64,000 nt of DNA from JBBIPA01 sp963775935 (GCA_963775935.1 CAVZKR010000002.1:186001-250000), one strand, 5' to 3'. Shown: positions 9,205-18,330, counted from the first letter of the stretch. A program made the numbers and translations. The notes: generated from the sequence alone by a model not told the origin.

Positions 9205-9987
9205 ATGGCTCAGAAATTTTATAATCTGTCTCAACCGTTCTATGCAGGAGTCCCGCTATGGCCCTGGCCAGTAATGTATGATACTGAAGTCACCAGAGTC
9301 ACCTTCCCTGAGTTTGCCACCTTCCCAGGCGATCCCAAGAAAGGTCGCGTCAACAAAATGACCACCGTTATCAAGACCAAAATGCATGTTTCTACCCATA
9401 TGGATGCCCCGCTGCATGTTCTCGAGGGCGGTCTCAGCATTGATAAAATGCCCCTGTCTAGCTGCTATGGCGAGGGCGTTGTCGTGGACATGCGCTATCT
9501 TAAGAAATGGGATGTCATTGGCAAGAAAGACCTCGACAATGCCAAGCCCAAGATTAAAAAGGGCGATTTTGTTGTTATTAATACCGGTTGGCACAAATAT
9601 TTCCCCACCTATGGTTACACTTTCTTCAATTATTTCCCGGGCTGCTATACTGAAGCCGCAGAGTGGTTTATTGAGCACGAGGTAAAAGCCGTTGCCCAAG
9701 ATGGTGGAGCATCGGACCATCCCCTGGCTCACGCTCCATTGAAGAAATGGCAGCCAAACCTGTGGGAAGAGTATAAGCAGGTAACCGGCAAAGACTCTGA
9801 TGAGGAATTCCCGATTTATGAACCCACCCACCTCGCGCTCGCCCAGAATGGTATTCCCGGCATCGAAATAGCCGGCGGACAGATTGATGAAGTCACGGGA
9901 AAACGCTGCACCCTGGCTTGTTTCCCGCTTAACTTCATTGGTGGAGAAGCTTCACTGGTGCGCTTAGTGGCAATTGTCGACGAGTAG
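9205..9987 (+). CDS. Cyclase-family hydrolase (PF04199), likely ring-opening cyclohydrolase
   Basis: 260 residues. The family's metal motif appears as HVSTHMDAPLH (HxxTHxDxPxH) near residues 60-70, with a second set of likely ligands in QDGGASDHPLAH and the late Glu of GIPGIEIAG. The family includes kynurenine formamidase and other metal-dependent amide or ring hydrolases. Between a transhydroxylase and a beta-keto acid cleavage enzyme, the natural guess is hydrolysis of a cyclic diketone such as dihydrophloroglucinol to an open-chain oxo acid. A strong AAAGGAGGAAAAG site precedes the ATG. The 162-bp gap from the previous gene may hold a second promoter. Confidence 0.82.
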   Translation: MAQKFYNLSQPFYAGVPLWPWPVMYDTEVTRVTFPEFATFPGDPKKGRVNKMTTVIKTKMHVSTHMDAPLHVLEGGLSIDKMPLSSCYGEGVVVDMRYLKKWDVIGKKDLDNAKPKIKKGDFVVINTGWHKYFPTYGYTFFNYFPGCYTEAAEWFIEHEVKAVAQDGGASDHPLAHAPLKKWQPNLWEEYKQVTGKDSDEEFPIYEPTHLALAQNGIPGIEIAGGQIDEVTGKRCTLACFPLNFIGGEASLVRLVAIVDE

Positions 9988-10004
9988 TCTAGAGATAAAG
10001 TACG

Positions 10005-10877
10005 TTGAGTTATACTAAGTTACCACCCAATAAAGTCATTATTACGGTAGCCCAGACTGGCGCTCTGGTTACCAAGAAGATGAATCCTGCGGTTCCTGAG
10101 CAACCAGAAGAGATAGCAGCGTCAACGTATAATTGTTATAACGAGGGCGCTGCTATCATTCATATCCATGCCCGTGATAAAGAAGGCGTTACCACGGGAA
10201 GCGCTGAGATATTCCGCGATATCCATGAAAAGATAGGGAAGCTCTGCAATGTCGTGATTCAGGACTCCACTGGCGGCGGCGCTAATCTTAGCATCGAGCA
10301 GCGTACCGAATGCCTTGAGGCTTATCCTGAGATGGCCTCCCTCAATATGGGCACGTTGGGGCGAACCATCGGTGCCGGTGCCGGCACAGTGTTTATGAAT
10401 AGCCGTGCCGATATTGAAGCCTTCGTCAAACGCATGAATCACTTTGGCGTGAAGCCTGAGATGGAATGCTATAACCTTGCCATGGTGCAGGAAGCCGAGC
10501 TCCTCATCAAGAAAGGTCTGCTCGAGAAACCCTATTATGTAGACCTGATACTGGGCATGGCGTACCAGGGAGCGCTGCAGTATAATCCAGCGCTATTCCA
10601 GACATATCTCCAGTATTTGCCAGATGATTGCATGTTTAATTCGCTCGGCGTAGGTCCAGCTCAGACCGCGGTGGCAACCCTGGGGATGATTTTCGGCGGC
10701 GCTGTCCGCGTGGGATTGGAAGATAACCTCTATTATGCCAAAGGCGAATTAGCCAAAAGCAATGCCCAGTTGGTAGCTCGTGTGGTCAGGATTGCGCGAG
10801 AGCTCGGCAAAGAACCAGCAACACCTGATGAAGCTAGAAAGATACTGGGATTGAAGCCAAAAGTTAAAGAAAGCTGA
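10005..10877 (+). CDS. BKACE-family beta-keto acid cleavage enzyme
   Basis: 290 residues of the DUF849/BKACE family. The N-terminus KVIITVAQTGALVTKKMNP is standard; IIHIHARD supplies the paired zinc His residues and GLEDN the late Glu. These zinc enzymes condense a beta-keto acid with acetyl-CoA and cleave it to acetoacetate plus a new CoA thioester. The natural substrate here may be 3,5-dioxohexanoate (triacetate), giving acetoacetate and acetoacetyl-CoA, as I recall for anaerobic phloroglucinol degradation. The start is TTG, 17 bp after the cyclase stop; internal ATGs would remove the first beta strand. It is clearly in one operon with its neighbours. Confidence 0.85.
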   Translation: MSYTKLPPNKVIITVAQTGALVTKKMNPAVPEQPEEIAASTYNCYNEGAAIIHIHARDKEGVTTGSAEIFRDIHEKIGKLCNVVIQDSTGGGANLSIEQRTECLEAYPEMASLNMGTLGRTIGAGAGTVFMNSRADIEAFVKRMNHFGVKPEMECYNLAMVQEAELLIKKGLLEKPYYVDLILGMAYQGALQYNPALFQTYLQYLPDDCMFNSLGVGPAQTAVATLGMIFGGAVRVGLEDNLYYAKGELAKSNAQLVARVVRIARELGKEPATPDEARKILGLKPKVKES

Positions 10878-10910
10878 GATAAAAAACTAGCGAAACGGAG
10901 GTGATATACG

Positions 10911-11684
10911 ATGTGCGAAATGTTTAGCCTTGAAGGAAAAGTTGCCGTGGTTATCGGCGGAGCTGGCGGCATTGGTGAAATTCTGTCACAGGGATTAGCC
11001 AAGCAGGGCGCTAAAGTAGCGATTGCCGACATCGCTTTCGACAAGGGTGAGGCAATTGCCAAGAAGATTCAAGCGGAAACGAAAAAGGAAACTGCTGCAT
11101 TCAAAGTAGACCTTACCAACGAGGCCAGCGTGGCTCAACTTGCCAAGGACGTTGCTGCCAAATTCGGGACGGTTGATATCCTGGTCAATGCTCAGGGGGT
11201 CAATTTTAAATTTAATGCTACCGAGTTTCCTCCCGAAAAATGGGATACCATGTTCGCTGTTAATGTGCGAAGCCTCATGCTTACCTGCCGTGAATTTGGT
11301 AAAATCATGATCGCCAAAAAGAAGGGCAAGGTCGTCAACCTATCTTCGGTGAGAGGCATTCGTGCTACCCTCTGGGAAGGCAACGAAGGCTACTGTGCTA
11401 CCAAAGGAGCGGTTGACATGATTACCAGGTCACTTGCTTCAGAGTGGGCGCAGCATAATATTAACGTCAATGCTATTGGCCCATCGACGATACGTACCCC
11501 GCTCGCTGAGAGAACGTTAAGCGATCCTGAACGCCTGGCAAGATATATGGCCAATGTGCCATTGAAGCGGGTAGGCGAACCTGCAGACCTGGTTGGTGCC
11601 TGTGTTTTCCTGGCATCATCTGCCTCGGACTTTGTCACCGGGCAGATACTCTACCTTGACGGCGGGCTTACTGCTATCGGATAG
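10911..11684 (+). CDS. SDR-family reductase, candidate phloroglucinol reductase
   Basis: 257 residues. The nucleotide motif reads GGAGGIGE (residues 17-24), NAQG replaces the usual NNAG, a catalytic Ser lies in VNLSSVRG and the Tyr/Lys pair in YCATK. The C-terminus GQILYLDGG is typical of classical FabG-like SDRs. An ACGGAGGTGATATACG leader gives a good ribosome site. Its place 33 bp after the BKACE gene in a transhydroxylase cluster makes NAD(P)H-dependent reduction of phloroglucinol to dihydrophloroglucinol the leading idea. Oxidation of a hydroxy acid later in the pathway is the alternative. Confidence 0.78.
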   Translation: MCEMFSLEGKVAVVIGGAGGIGEILSQGLAKQGAKVAIADIAFDKGEAIAKKIQAETKKETAAFKVDLTNEASVAQLAKDVAAKFGTVDILVNAQGVNFKFNATEFPPEKWDTMFAVNVRSLMLTCREFGKIMIAKKKGKVVNLSSVRGIRATLWEGNEGYCATKGAVDMITRSLASEWAQHNINVNAIGPSTIRTPLAERTLSDPERLARYMANVPLKRVGEPADLVGACVFLASSASDFVTGQILYLDGGLTAIG

Positions 11685-11751
11685 ACTTCATTCGTTGTAA
11701 TGAATGATTCTGTAAGGAAATCGGTTCAAAGGGGCAATGTCAGAGGATAGT

Positions 11752-11786
11752 TTCATCCTTCTATCCGTCACGGGGAGAAGGATGAA
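11752..11786 (+). terminator. Hairpin after the first catabolic operon
   Basis: Arms TTCATCCTTCT and AGAAGGATGAA pair perfectly over 11 bases around a 13-base loop, 67 bp after the SDR stop and 60 bp before the first small cupin. There is no T-tract, so it may be a processing or attenuation hairpin rather than a full terminator. Confidence 0.4.
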
Positions 11787-11848
11787 TGGTATTATTATTG
11801 TAATGTTGCTAATACATAGTTGAATTTTATTGAAAGGATGGTGTAATT

Positions 11849-12184
11849 ATGAAATTGGTCAAACACGGTGAAGGCGCTGAATATGAAGTCAAAGGACACA
11901 CTCGTTGCCATGTTATGAATAAACTGGTAGCAGGGAAAGACAACAAACGATTGACAGTTGGCATGTCCCATTTCCTTCCTGGTGGCGGCGCTGAGATGTC
12001 CTCCGCTCCATTGGATAGGGTGTACTATGTGCTGTCAGGCTCCATAAAACTCACTGGAAAGACAGAGAAGTATGTAGTGGGTCCCGGTGACCTGATTTTG
12101 ATAGGTGCCAATGAGGAGCGTGCCTTCGAAGTGGTGGGCAGTGAGCCGACTACTATTCTGGTGATGGGAGTTCTTTTAGATTAA
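11849..12184 (+). CDS. Small cupin protein, copy 1
   Basis: 111 residues forming a single cupin barrel: MSHFLPGGGAEMSSAPLDRV, YYVLSGSIKL, VVGPGDLILIGANEERAFE. The His of the first motif is largely missing (GGGAEMS where HxH is usual), so metal binding may be weak or differ. About two-thirds identical to the cupin 146 bp downstream, so a tandem duplication. It follows the SDR gene and a hairpin. Such cupins may act as small isomerases or hydrolases, or bind pathway intermediates; the role is not known. A GAAAGGATGG ribosome site precedes the ATG. Confidence 0.7.
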   Translation: MKLVKHGEGAEYEVKGHTRCHVMNKLVAGKDNKRLTVGMSHFLPGGGAEMSSAPLDRVYYVLSGSIKLTGKTEKYVVGPGDLILIGANEERAFEVVGSEPTTILVMGVLLD

Positions 12185-12329
12185 TACTCTTACGGCCACA
12201 TAGTGCGTTGGCAGTCACCGCGGGTATATTTGGATACCCATACATCTACTGGATTGAGCAACCCTGTTGAGCATATCACATCCTCCAGGATTGCGAAGCT
12301 TAATCTTTTTCTGAGAGGCTGGTGTTATT

Positions 12330-12662
12330 ATGAAACTCATAAAACATGGTCAAGGCGTTCAATATGAAGCCAAGGGTCACTTTAGCTGTTATGCCATGAA
12401 CAAGTTAGTGGTAGGGCAGGATACCAGGAAACTGACTGTTGGCATGTCTCATTTCCTCCCCGGCGGTGGCGCTCAAATGTCCTCCTTGCCAAAGGAGAGG
12501 GCTTACTATGTGCTTTCAGGCACAATAAAGATAATAGGAAAGAGCGAGGAATATGAGGTGAGCCCGGGTGACCTTATTTATATTGGCGCCGGTGAAGAGC
12601 GCTCTTTTCAGGCATTAGGAACTGAGCCGGCCACCATTCTGGTAACGATAGTCGATGTATAG
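12330..12662 (+). CDS. Small cupin protein, copy 2
   Basis: 110 residues, a close paralogue of the preceding cupin (shared MKLxKHGxGxxYExKGH start, LTVGMSHFLPGGGA and YYVLSGxIKxxGK). The same metal-ligand loss is seen (GGGAQMSS). Both copies keep the glycine-rich core and a late EERxFxxxGxEP segment, which suggests both are functional. The stop codon is in the same frame as the next gene, with no ATG, GTG or TTG between. Duplicate cupins may form a heteromer. Confidence 0.7.
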   Translation: MKLIKHGQGVQYEAKGHFSCYAMNKLVVGQDTRKLTVGMSHFLPGGGAQMSSLPKERAYYVLSGTIKIIGKSEEYEVSPGDLIYIGAGEERSFQALGTEPATILVTIVDV

Positions 12663-12713
12663 ACTGCAACTAGCTCACTGAAGTATCAAAATAGTGGGAT
12701 AAAGGAAACTGCC

Positions 12714-13658
12714 ATAGATATAAAAGATATTAAGAAAATATTCGTTGTTGGCGCTGGAACAATGGGCGCCGGGCTGGCTCAGGTGTATTCTCAAGCCGGC
12801 TATCAGGTCTCAGTGTGCTCTCGAAGCCAGCAGACCCTGGATAAAGCTGTAGAGCTTACGAAGTCAAGTTTACAAACGATGGCTGATGAGGGTATGGTTG
12901 ATGGTAAGCAGATACCGGCAATAATAAATCGGATAAAACTGACCACATCGCTCGAGGAAGGCGCTAAAGATGCGGATATCGTGGTGGAAACAATTGTGGA
13001 AAATGCCGAGGACAAGAAAAAGGTCTTTAAGCAGCTGGACGAGCTATGCCCTCCCAGAGCAATCCTGACCAGCAATACCTCGTTCTTGAATATTTATGAT
13101 TTTGTGGAGACATCCCGCCCGGATAAGGTGCTTATTGCCCACTGGTATGCGCCGCCTCAGCTTATTCCCTTTGTGGAGGTGGTCAAAGGTCCCCAGACCA
13201 GTGACACCAGTGTCCAGCTCGTCGTTGACCTGCTAAAAAAGATGGGTAAGAAAACTGCCGTCATGGAAAAATTTATTCCCGGTTTTATTATTAATCGCCT
13301 GCAGATTGCCCTGCACCGTGAGGTGTATTATCTGCTGGACAATGACTTCATTGCACCCAAGGAACTTGATGAGGCTGCCAGATGGGGACTCGCTCTCCGT
13401 ATGCTGGTGGTAGGGATTCTGCAGCGAATGGACTATGGTGGTATCGACCTCAGCGTGCAGAACCTCAGTAATCCCAATACTCAGCCTGTGCCTGCTGATT
13501 ATAAGCCTAAGAAAATCTACGAGCTCTATGAAAAGGGATACTATGGGGTTAAGAGCGGTAAAGGCTGGTACGATTATTCAGGTAAATCACAGGCCGAGTG
13601 GAACCGCGAACGAGACGTTGGCTTAATCAGATTACTCAAATCACTGAAGCTGCAATAA
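12714..13658 (+). CDS. 3-hydroxyacyl-CoA dehydrogenase-like enzyme with AUA start
   Basis: About 314 residues. The Rossmann motif IFVVGAGTMGAGLAQ lies at the start and the catalytic HWYAPPQLIPFVEVV near residue 140; the C-terminal helical domain ends with KGWYDY. The first ATG lies inside the GxGxxG motif, and no ATG, GTG or TTG exists upstream in frame. An AAAGGA site is followed at 7 bases by ATA, giving a perfect family N-terminus (DIKDIKKIFVVGAG). AUA initiation, or an ATG-to-ATA change, is therefore likely. In this cluster it may oxidise 3-hydroxy-5-oxohexanoate to the dioxo acid rather than a CoA ester. Confidence 0.75.
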   Translation: MDIKDIKKIFVVGAGTMGAGLAQVYSQAGYQVSVCSRSQQTLDKAVELTKSSLQTMADEGMVDGKQIPAIINRIKLTTSLEEGAKDADIVVETIVENAEDKKKVFKQLDELCPPRAILTSNTSFLNIYDFVETSRPDKVLIAHWYAPPQLIPFVEVVKGPQTSDTSVQLVVDLLKKMGKKTAVMEKFIPGFIINRLQIALHREVYYLLDNDFIAPKELDEAARWGLALRMLVVGILQRMDYGGIDLSVQNLSNPNTQPVPADYKPKKIYELYEKGYYGVKSGKGWYDYSGKSQAEWNRERDVGLIRLLKSLKLQ

Positions 13659-13707
13659 GAGCAAGTTTTAGCACCCTCATCTTAATCCTATTTTTTCTGA
13701 AATGTAT

Positions 13708-13729
13708 GGGCGGACTTTTAAGTCCACCC
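13708..13729. terminator. Bidirectional hairpin between convergent genes
   Basis: GGGCGGACTTTTAAGTCCACCC folds with GGACTT/AAGTCC arms, overlapping the stop of the aldehyde ferredoxin oxidoreductase gene. On the plus side an upstream T-run (CTATTTTTT) precedes it, so it is not a textbook terminator. Confidence 0.35.
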
Positions 13730-15610
13730 TTCCGCAACCAGCTTATCCAATCCCAGCTCAGTCAGCGGCTTAGCGCCAGGCTTGCCGGTTTTAATGTCCC
13801 AGCCCATTGCCTCGAAGTAGCCCTTCTTCAATCTATCGTGGTCGATCACAGCGCCGGTGGCTGGACCGACCTTCTGTGGCAAAGTCACTCGCTTGGGCAG
13901 TTTGAATGAATCTGGCGTAATGCCCTCACGGGCATTAAAAGCCTGCCTCAAGGTGAGAATTCTGCGCCCTATTTTCAGTCCCTCAGCCCAGTTCATATCC
14001 CAGCCGGTGAGCGGAGCCAGCAATTCCACTACTGGAACAGCGAAGTTAATGGTATAAATAGCGCACAATGCGGTGGATGATAGCAACTGGAAATAGGAGT
14101 TACCGGTGATGAACATAGGACCTTTTTTATCGAAGTCACCGTACGTTTCTAGCTTAGGGAATTGCAGCAATGGGTCGGCACCGAGAGGCGCACCATTATT
14201 CAATCGACCGCTGCCCTGAACCTCCATGTGACAGGCTGGCTGAGCATCTGAGATCATATTACTACCCAGTGCGGGATTGTTCCTGCCGTCGTGATAGGGT
14301 AATCGGTGCCCTCCTACATGCATGGCGTATGCTTCTGAACCCTTGCCGATACGTTCGGCAGCTTTGGCGGAGCCATCGGCGAGCACTGCACCGAAACCTT
14401 CACGCTTGCCCATCTTCTCTGCTATGGCCACAACGGCGGCGCCATTGCCCCAGGTGAGCTCGATGCCATCGGTATCTTTCCTGGTGATAATGCCCTTTTC
14501 ATAGCATTCCATGGCGAAAGCGATAACGTTTCCTACTGCCATGGTATCCATGCCGAAGTTGTTACAGAGCTCGTTCGCCTTAATTACCGATTCAACATTA
14601 TCGTTAAGGCACATATTGCCCAGAGCAGCAATAGTTTCATATTCAGGTCGATGCACTTCGCCATTCGTAGCAAAGGGACCTTCTTTAACATTGATAAGCG
14701 CACCACATCGTATGGGACAGGCATGGCAGCCATAGCTTTCCAGCTTATATTTGTCCATGTTGGCGCTGTTTAACTTGTTACAGGTAGGCATGGAGTCCGT
14801 TCCGGTGCTGTTCCAGTTCTTGGTCGGGCTATCGCCGATGGATACCAGGAAGCTATTGCCGCCACCGGTGCCTGCTGTCATAAGGCCCTGGTGAAACTTG
14901 CTGGCGTTAAGGCTCTTCAGGAATGCTTCCCGTGCTGCTTTCAGTCCGGCTATATTGGCTGCCTCGATTTTCTGCTTCACCGTCGTGTTCTGAATCACTA
15001 CTGCCTTGAGCTTTTTAGAACCCATTACTGCACCCACGCCGCAGCGGGCGGCTATCCTGCCGCCATCATTGACTATGCCAGCCATCAGTGAGAGCGACTC
15101 TCCCGCCTGGCCGATACAGGTGATAGCAGCCTTCGGTTCGCCCAGCTCTTTTTTCAGGGTTTGCTCGGTTTCCATAGTGTTTTTACCCCAGAGGCTTGAA
15201 GCATCTTTGATTTCAGCCTTGCCTCCCGATATGAGCAGGTAAACCGGCTTGGCACTTTTACCTGAGAAAAATACCGCATCGTACCCGACCCATTTCAATT
15301 CGGGACCCCAGTAGCCGCCGGAGCTGGCATCAGTCCAGCAACCGGTTGTAGGTGATTTGGTGACGACGGTATAGCGTCCGCCGCCGGGCACTGGCGCAGC
15401 GGTAAACGGGCCGGTGACAAAACCCAGCATATTGTCCGGTCCTAGCGGGTCTGCCTTGGGTTTCATCCGCTCATAGAGAATCCGGATGCCCAGCCCTGTG
15501 CCACCGATATACTCCCGGTATATTTGCTCTGAAGGAGTCTCCTCCTTGATAGTGCCTTTGGACAGGTCGACAAATAGAATTTTTCCGGTGTAACATTTGG
15601 GCACTGCCAT
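13718..15610 (-). CDS. Aldehyde ferredoxin oxidoreductase family protein
   Basis: 630 residues from the ATG after AAGGAGGAAAAG; the frame upstream is open for 18 codons but lacks such a site. The first 210 residues match the AOR N-terminal domain that binds tungstopterin (GRYTVVTKSPTTGCWTDASS). The Fe-S Cys set includes CHACPIRC at residues 295-302, and the C-terminal helical domains complete the family length. AORs oxidise aldehydes to acids with ferredoxin, often with tungsten. The gene faces the catabolic cluster tail to tail, so it may clear an aldehyde made there, but this is only proximity. Confidence 0.88.
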   Translation of the reverse strand: MAVPKCYTGKILFVDLSKGTIKEETPSEQIYREYIGGTGLGIRILYERMKPKADPLGPDNMLGFVTGPFTAAPVPGGGRYTVVTKSPTTGCWTDASSGGYWGPELKWVGYDAVFFSGKSAKPVYLLISGGKAEIKDASSLWGKNTMETEQTLKKELGEPKAAITCIGQAGESLSLMAGIVNDGGRIAARCGVGAVMGSKKLKAVVIQNTTVKQKIEAANIAGLKAAREAFLKSLNASKFHQGLMTAGTGGGNSFLVSIGDSPTKNWNSTGTDSMPTCNKLNSANMDKYKLESYGCHACPIRCGALINVKEGPFATNGEVHRPEYETIAALGNMCLNDNVESVIKANELCNNFGMDTMAVGNVIAFAMECYEKGIITRKDTDGIELTWGNGAAVVAIAEKMGKREGFGAVLADGSAKAAERIGKGSEAYAMHVGGHRLPYHDGRNNPALGSNMISDAQPACHMEVQGSGRLNNGAPLGADPLLQFPKLETYGDFDKKGPMFITGNSYFQLLSSTALCAIYTINFAVPVVELLAPLTGWDMNWAEGLKIGRRILTLRQAFNAREGITPDSFKLPKRVTLPQKVGPATGAVIDHDRLKKGYFEAMGWDIKTGKPGAKPLTELGLDKLVAEGWT

Positions 15611-15808
15611 AGTAAACTTTTCCTCCTTGTTCTTTTCGGTTGGGGACTTATATGGGCCAGTCAAATGATTATGTGGCGACTATACTAACAAAAAGCTGCG
15701 GGTCAATCAATGACCTGCCAGTATCATGCCATGTTTTGTTTTAATAACGAAATCGTAATTTAATGGGGTAATGCATTCTGAAATCAGGTGCTGTAGACCA
15801 GGTAACAT

Positions 15809-18157
15809 CTATACTTCTCCCAAGGTGAGCTGCTGGTAGTAAAGCTGCTGGGTGGGGTCGTAGGTGAGCCTAGCTCCCATCACCCGGTACTTCCTGCCTT
15901 CCTGGCTGCAGAGCGCATCATAGATGGTAATCACATCAAACAGCTCTACCCCACAGTGCGGCGGCAAGGTGATGAAGCCTGCCCTGGTTTCCAGGCGTGC
16001 CCTCTCCAGGGCTGCATCTGCTGCCTGCACTGCCAGGACTGCGGTGGTGAGGGCGGGGTTAAACCTGATGTCGAGGCGTTCACCCACCAGGGCAATCTCT
16101 GCCGTTTCCTCATCAGCTCCGTTGCCTGAGCTACCGATAATAAACACCCTGTTGGTTTGATAAGGTAAGCTCCGATAAGAACCGTCAATTAAATAGTGGT
16201 AGACACCGGCGCCCTGGTCGGGGAAGTAAAAGCTATAAGTGGAGCTGTCGCTGGTCTGGGGGTAGACGATATAACCAGTGACGCCATCAAAGTAAATGAC
16301 ATCGGGGACTAAGGCCAGCAAGCGCCGTAACAAGGCTGCTCCCGTCTCTCCTGCGTGTACGGTGAGCTTGGGGTACAGGCTGGTGATGTCTGAACTCCTG
16401 CTCTTATAGCTTAAGCTGCCACCGATGCACTGCATGAGCTTGCTTATCAAACCGTAAACGGTTAGCTCGTTGCTGGCCTGGTTATATTCCTGGTAGCCTG
16501 GTATGCAATAGCGGTCAAGCAAGCCCCAAGCATCAATACAATAGAAGGTAAGTGTGGCCTGGTTGGGCTCACGGTCGTAAATCCAATCCTCGATAAAATA
16601 CTTATTGCTGGGGCTGCATACCTCATCGCCGGTGGTGGTGTGGTAGCCGTAAGCCAGAGATACCATGCTCCCCTTCTTTATAAAGGCAGTGGGTAAACTG
16701 GCGTACTGCCCCTTGGAATTATCGAAAACAAGCTCCAGCTCTGAGCACTGCAACGGCCTGATGGTTTCCCTGACTGACTGGATATCTGCGGAGTCCAGGA
16801 CGATAATGGGTGAGCCTGCGCCTGTGCCTGCGGTGGGGGTAGCCCAACCTTTGGCTGGTAGCGGGCTTCTATACACCTCATTAGCTCTGGTGCCCCATAT
16901 ATAGTTACTGTCGGCTGCGATAGCTAGACCGTAGGGGCAACTACCGGAAAACATATACGCCTGATTCCAGGATGAATCGTAGAAGTCAGTGCCTGGTGTT
17001 AGCCTAACAAGCCATTTCTCGAACTCACGGTAAAAGGATAGTATGGCGGGGTCACTGCCAGGTTTACATAAAAAGGGAGCGTCAAGTGCCAGGTTATCAA
17101 CAAGCCTGGCTGCCAGGATGGCTGATACCTTAGCCCAATCGGGGCTATTAAATCTGGCATTATGGCTGTACATATTACGGAATATCTGCTGATAATAAGC
17201 CTTGAAATAGCCTGATGGGTATATTTCCCTGCCGTAGTAATCCCGGTGTGGTGCTGGTACTAAGATACCTCTCTTGGTGCGGATGGGTGGGAAGTCTGGC
17301 AGCTCTGGCCTGTCCTGGGGTGCTCTATCGTAATACTGCTGTACCAGCTCATAGACGTCCACCGTTGCCTTACCCAAGTTAAGGTAGTCATAGGGACTCC
17401 AATAGCCTGCGGTGACTCTATACCCATCGCCATAAGCGATACGGACCAGCTTGAACTCATCATAAGAATTGATTAGGGCAATGATATTCCAGTCGCCATC
17501 ATAGTACATAGCCAGGGCTTCGGCCTGAGGTGGTGAACTCATATAGTCGGCAGTTCCCCATGATCCACCGATGCGCCTAACTATCCAGAGGGCGGTAGTG
17601 CTGGTATCTGAACCCACGATAGCGCAATCACCGTTGGGCTTATAGGCTACGGCCACAGCTCTACGGCAATCTCCTGCTCCTGAGATATAGGCAGCTCCGC
17701 CGAAGCTTATGCCGTTATTCGATGATAGGTTGTAATGAGTCCCGGTGTAAAGGTCGTTGACATAGGAAACTACAATAACCTCTGAGCCTAGGGCTGCAAT
17801 GGCGCATGGTAGATCGCCTCCCATGGCCAGATTAGTCCAGGCAGCTCCGAAGTCGGAGCTAGGGCCTGGACTGGCTACTCTCTGATGATTGACACCCAAA
17901 GGGATCACTGGGGAATTGCGGATACGGTTTAGTGAGCCGTCACCGGCAATAGCAACACCGTGATAGCTGGGGGCAATGGTATCGGTGGTATAGAGGCAAG
18001 TCCAGTTGAATAGTCCTGGGTAGATACCATCTGCTGCAGCTCCGCTGGTGCCTCCTGCCTTCTGGGGGTGGCCGAATGGCCTTACGGTGTGGCTGAGGAC
18101 GGGGATGCCTGAGGCGTTCTTCTGAGCCGCCAGTAGAGATGCGCTAAGAGTTTTCAT
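15809..18157 (-). CDS. Phage tail/baseplate hub-like protein
   Basis: 782 residues, the last gene of the phage-like cluster. The first 250 residues have short repeats typical of beta-propeller-like or receptor-facing domains (AIAGDGSLNRI, ALGSEVIVVSYVNDLYTG). From about residue 440 the sequence resembles a gp27/hub-type tail protein (VRETIRPLQCSELELVFDN, YGLISKLMQCIGG, VITIYDALCSQEGRKYRV). I cannot name an exact family. It begins right at a dispersed repeat, with a weak ribosome site. Likely the host-contact or tail-end protein of the particle. Confidence 0.5.
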   Translation of the reverse strand: MKTLSASLLAAQKNASGIPVLSHTVRPFGHPQKAGGTSGAAADGIYPGLFNWTCLYTTDTIAPSYHGVAIAGDGSLNRIRNSPVIPLGVNHQRVASPGPSSDFGAAWTNLAMGGDLPCAIAALGSEVIVVSYVNDLYTGTHYNLSSNNGISFGGAAYISGAGDCRRAVAVAYKPNGDCAIVGSDTSTTALWIVRRIGGSWGTADYMSSPPQAEALAMYYDGDWNIIALINSYDEFKLVRIAYGDGYRVTAGYWSPYDYLNLGKATVDVYELVQQYYDRAPQDRPELPDFPPIRTKRGILVPAPHRDYYGREIYPSGYFKAYYQQIFRNMYSHNARFNSPDWAKVSAILAARLVDNLALDAPFLCKPGSDPAILSFYREFEKWLVRLTPGTDFYDSSWNQAYMFSGSCPYGLAIAADSNYIWGTRANEVYRSPLPAKGWATPTAGTGAGSPIIVLDSADIQSVRETIRPLQCSELELVFDNSKGQYASLPTAFIKKGSMVSLAYGYHTTTGDEVCSPSNKYFIEDWIYDREPNQATLTFYCIDAWGLLDRYCIPGYQEYNQASNELTVYGLISKLMQCIGGSLSYKSRSSDITSLYPKLTVHAGETGAALLRRLLALVPDVIYFDGVTGYIVYPQTSDSSTYSFYFPDQGAGVYHYLIDGSYRSLPYQTNRVFIIGSSGNGADEETAEIALVGERLDIRFNPALTTAVLAVQAADAALERARLETRAGFITLPPHCGVELFDVITIYDALCSQEGRKYRVMGARLTYDPTQQLYYQQLTLGEV

Positions 18158-18168
18158 TTATATTACTC

Positions 18169-18253
18169 TGTCATTGCGAGCGAAGCGTGGCAATCTCTAT
18201 GTTTTGCTGAGGGCGATGAGATTGCTTCGTCGCTATCGCTCCTCGCAATGACA
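18169..18253. repeat. Dispersed palindromic repeat, full copy
   Basis: TGTCATTGCGAGCGAAG... to ...CTCGCAATGACA, sitting directly upstream of the 782-residue gene. A degenerate extra half copy (CTCCTCGCAACGACA) follows at 18291-18305. Confidence 0.85.
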
Positions 18254-18330
18254 TGTGGTTTAATGTTCCTCTCAATGATATGGTGGAAAGGCTCCTCGCA
18301 ACGACACCATTTATCATCACTTTGGTGCTA

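Noticed and set aside
15611..15664. Longer start for the aldehyde ferredoxin oxidoreductase
   Set aside because: AAGGAGG precedes the ATG at 15610, and the family starts there.
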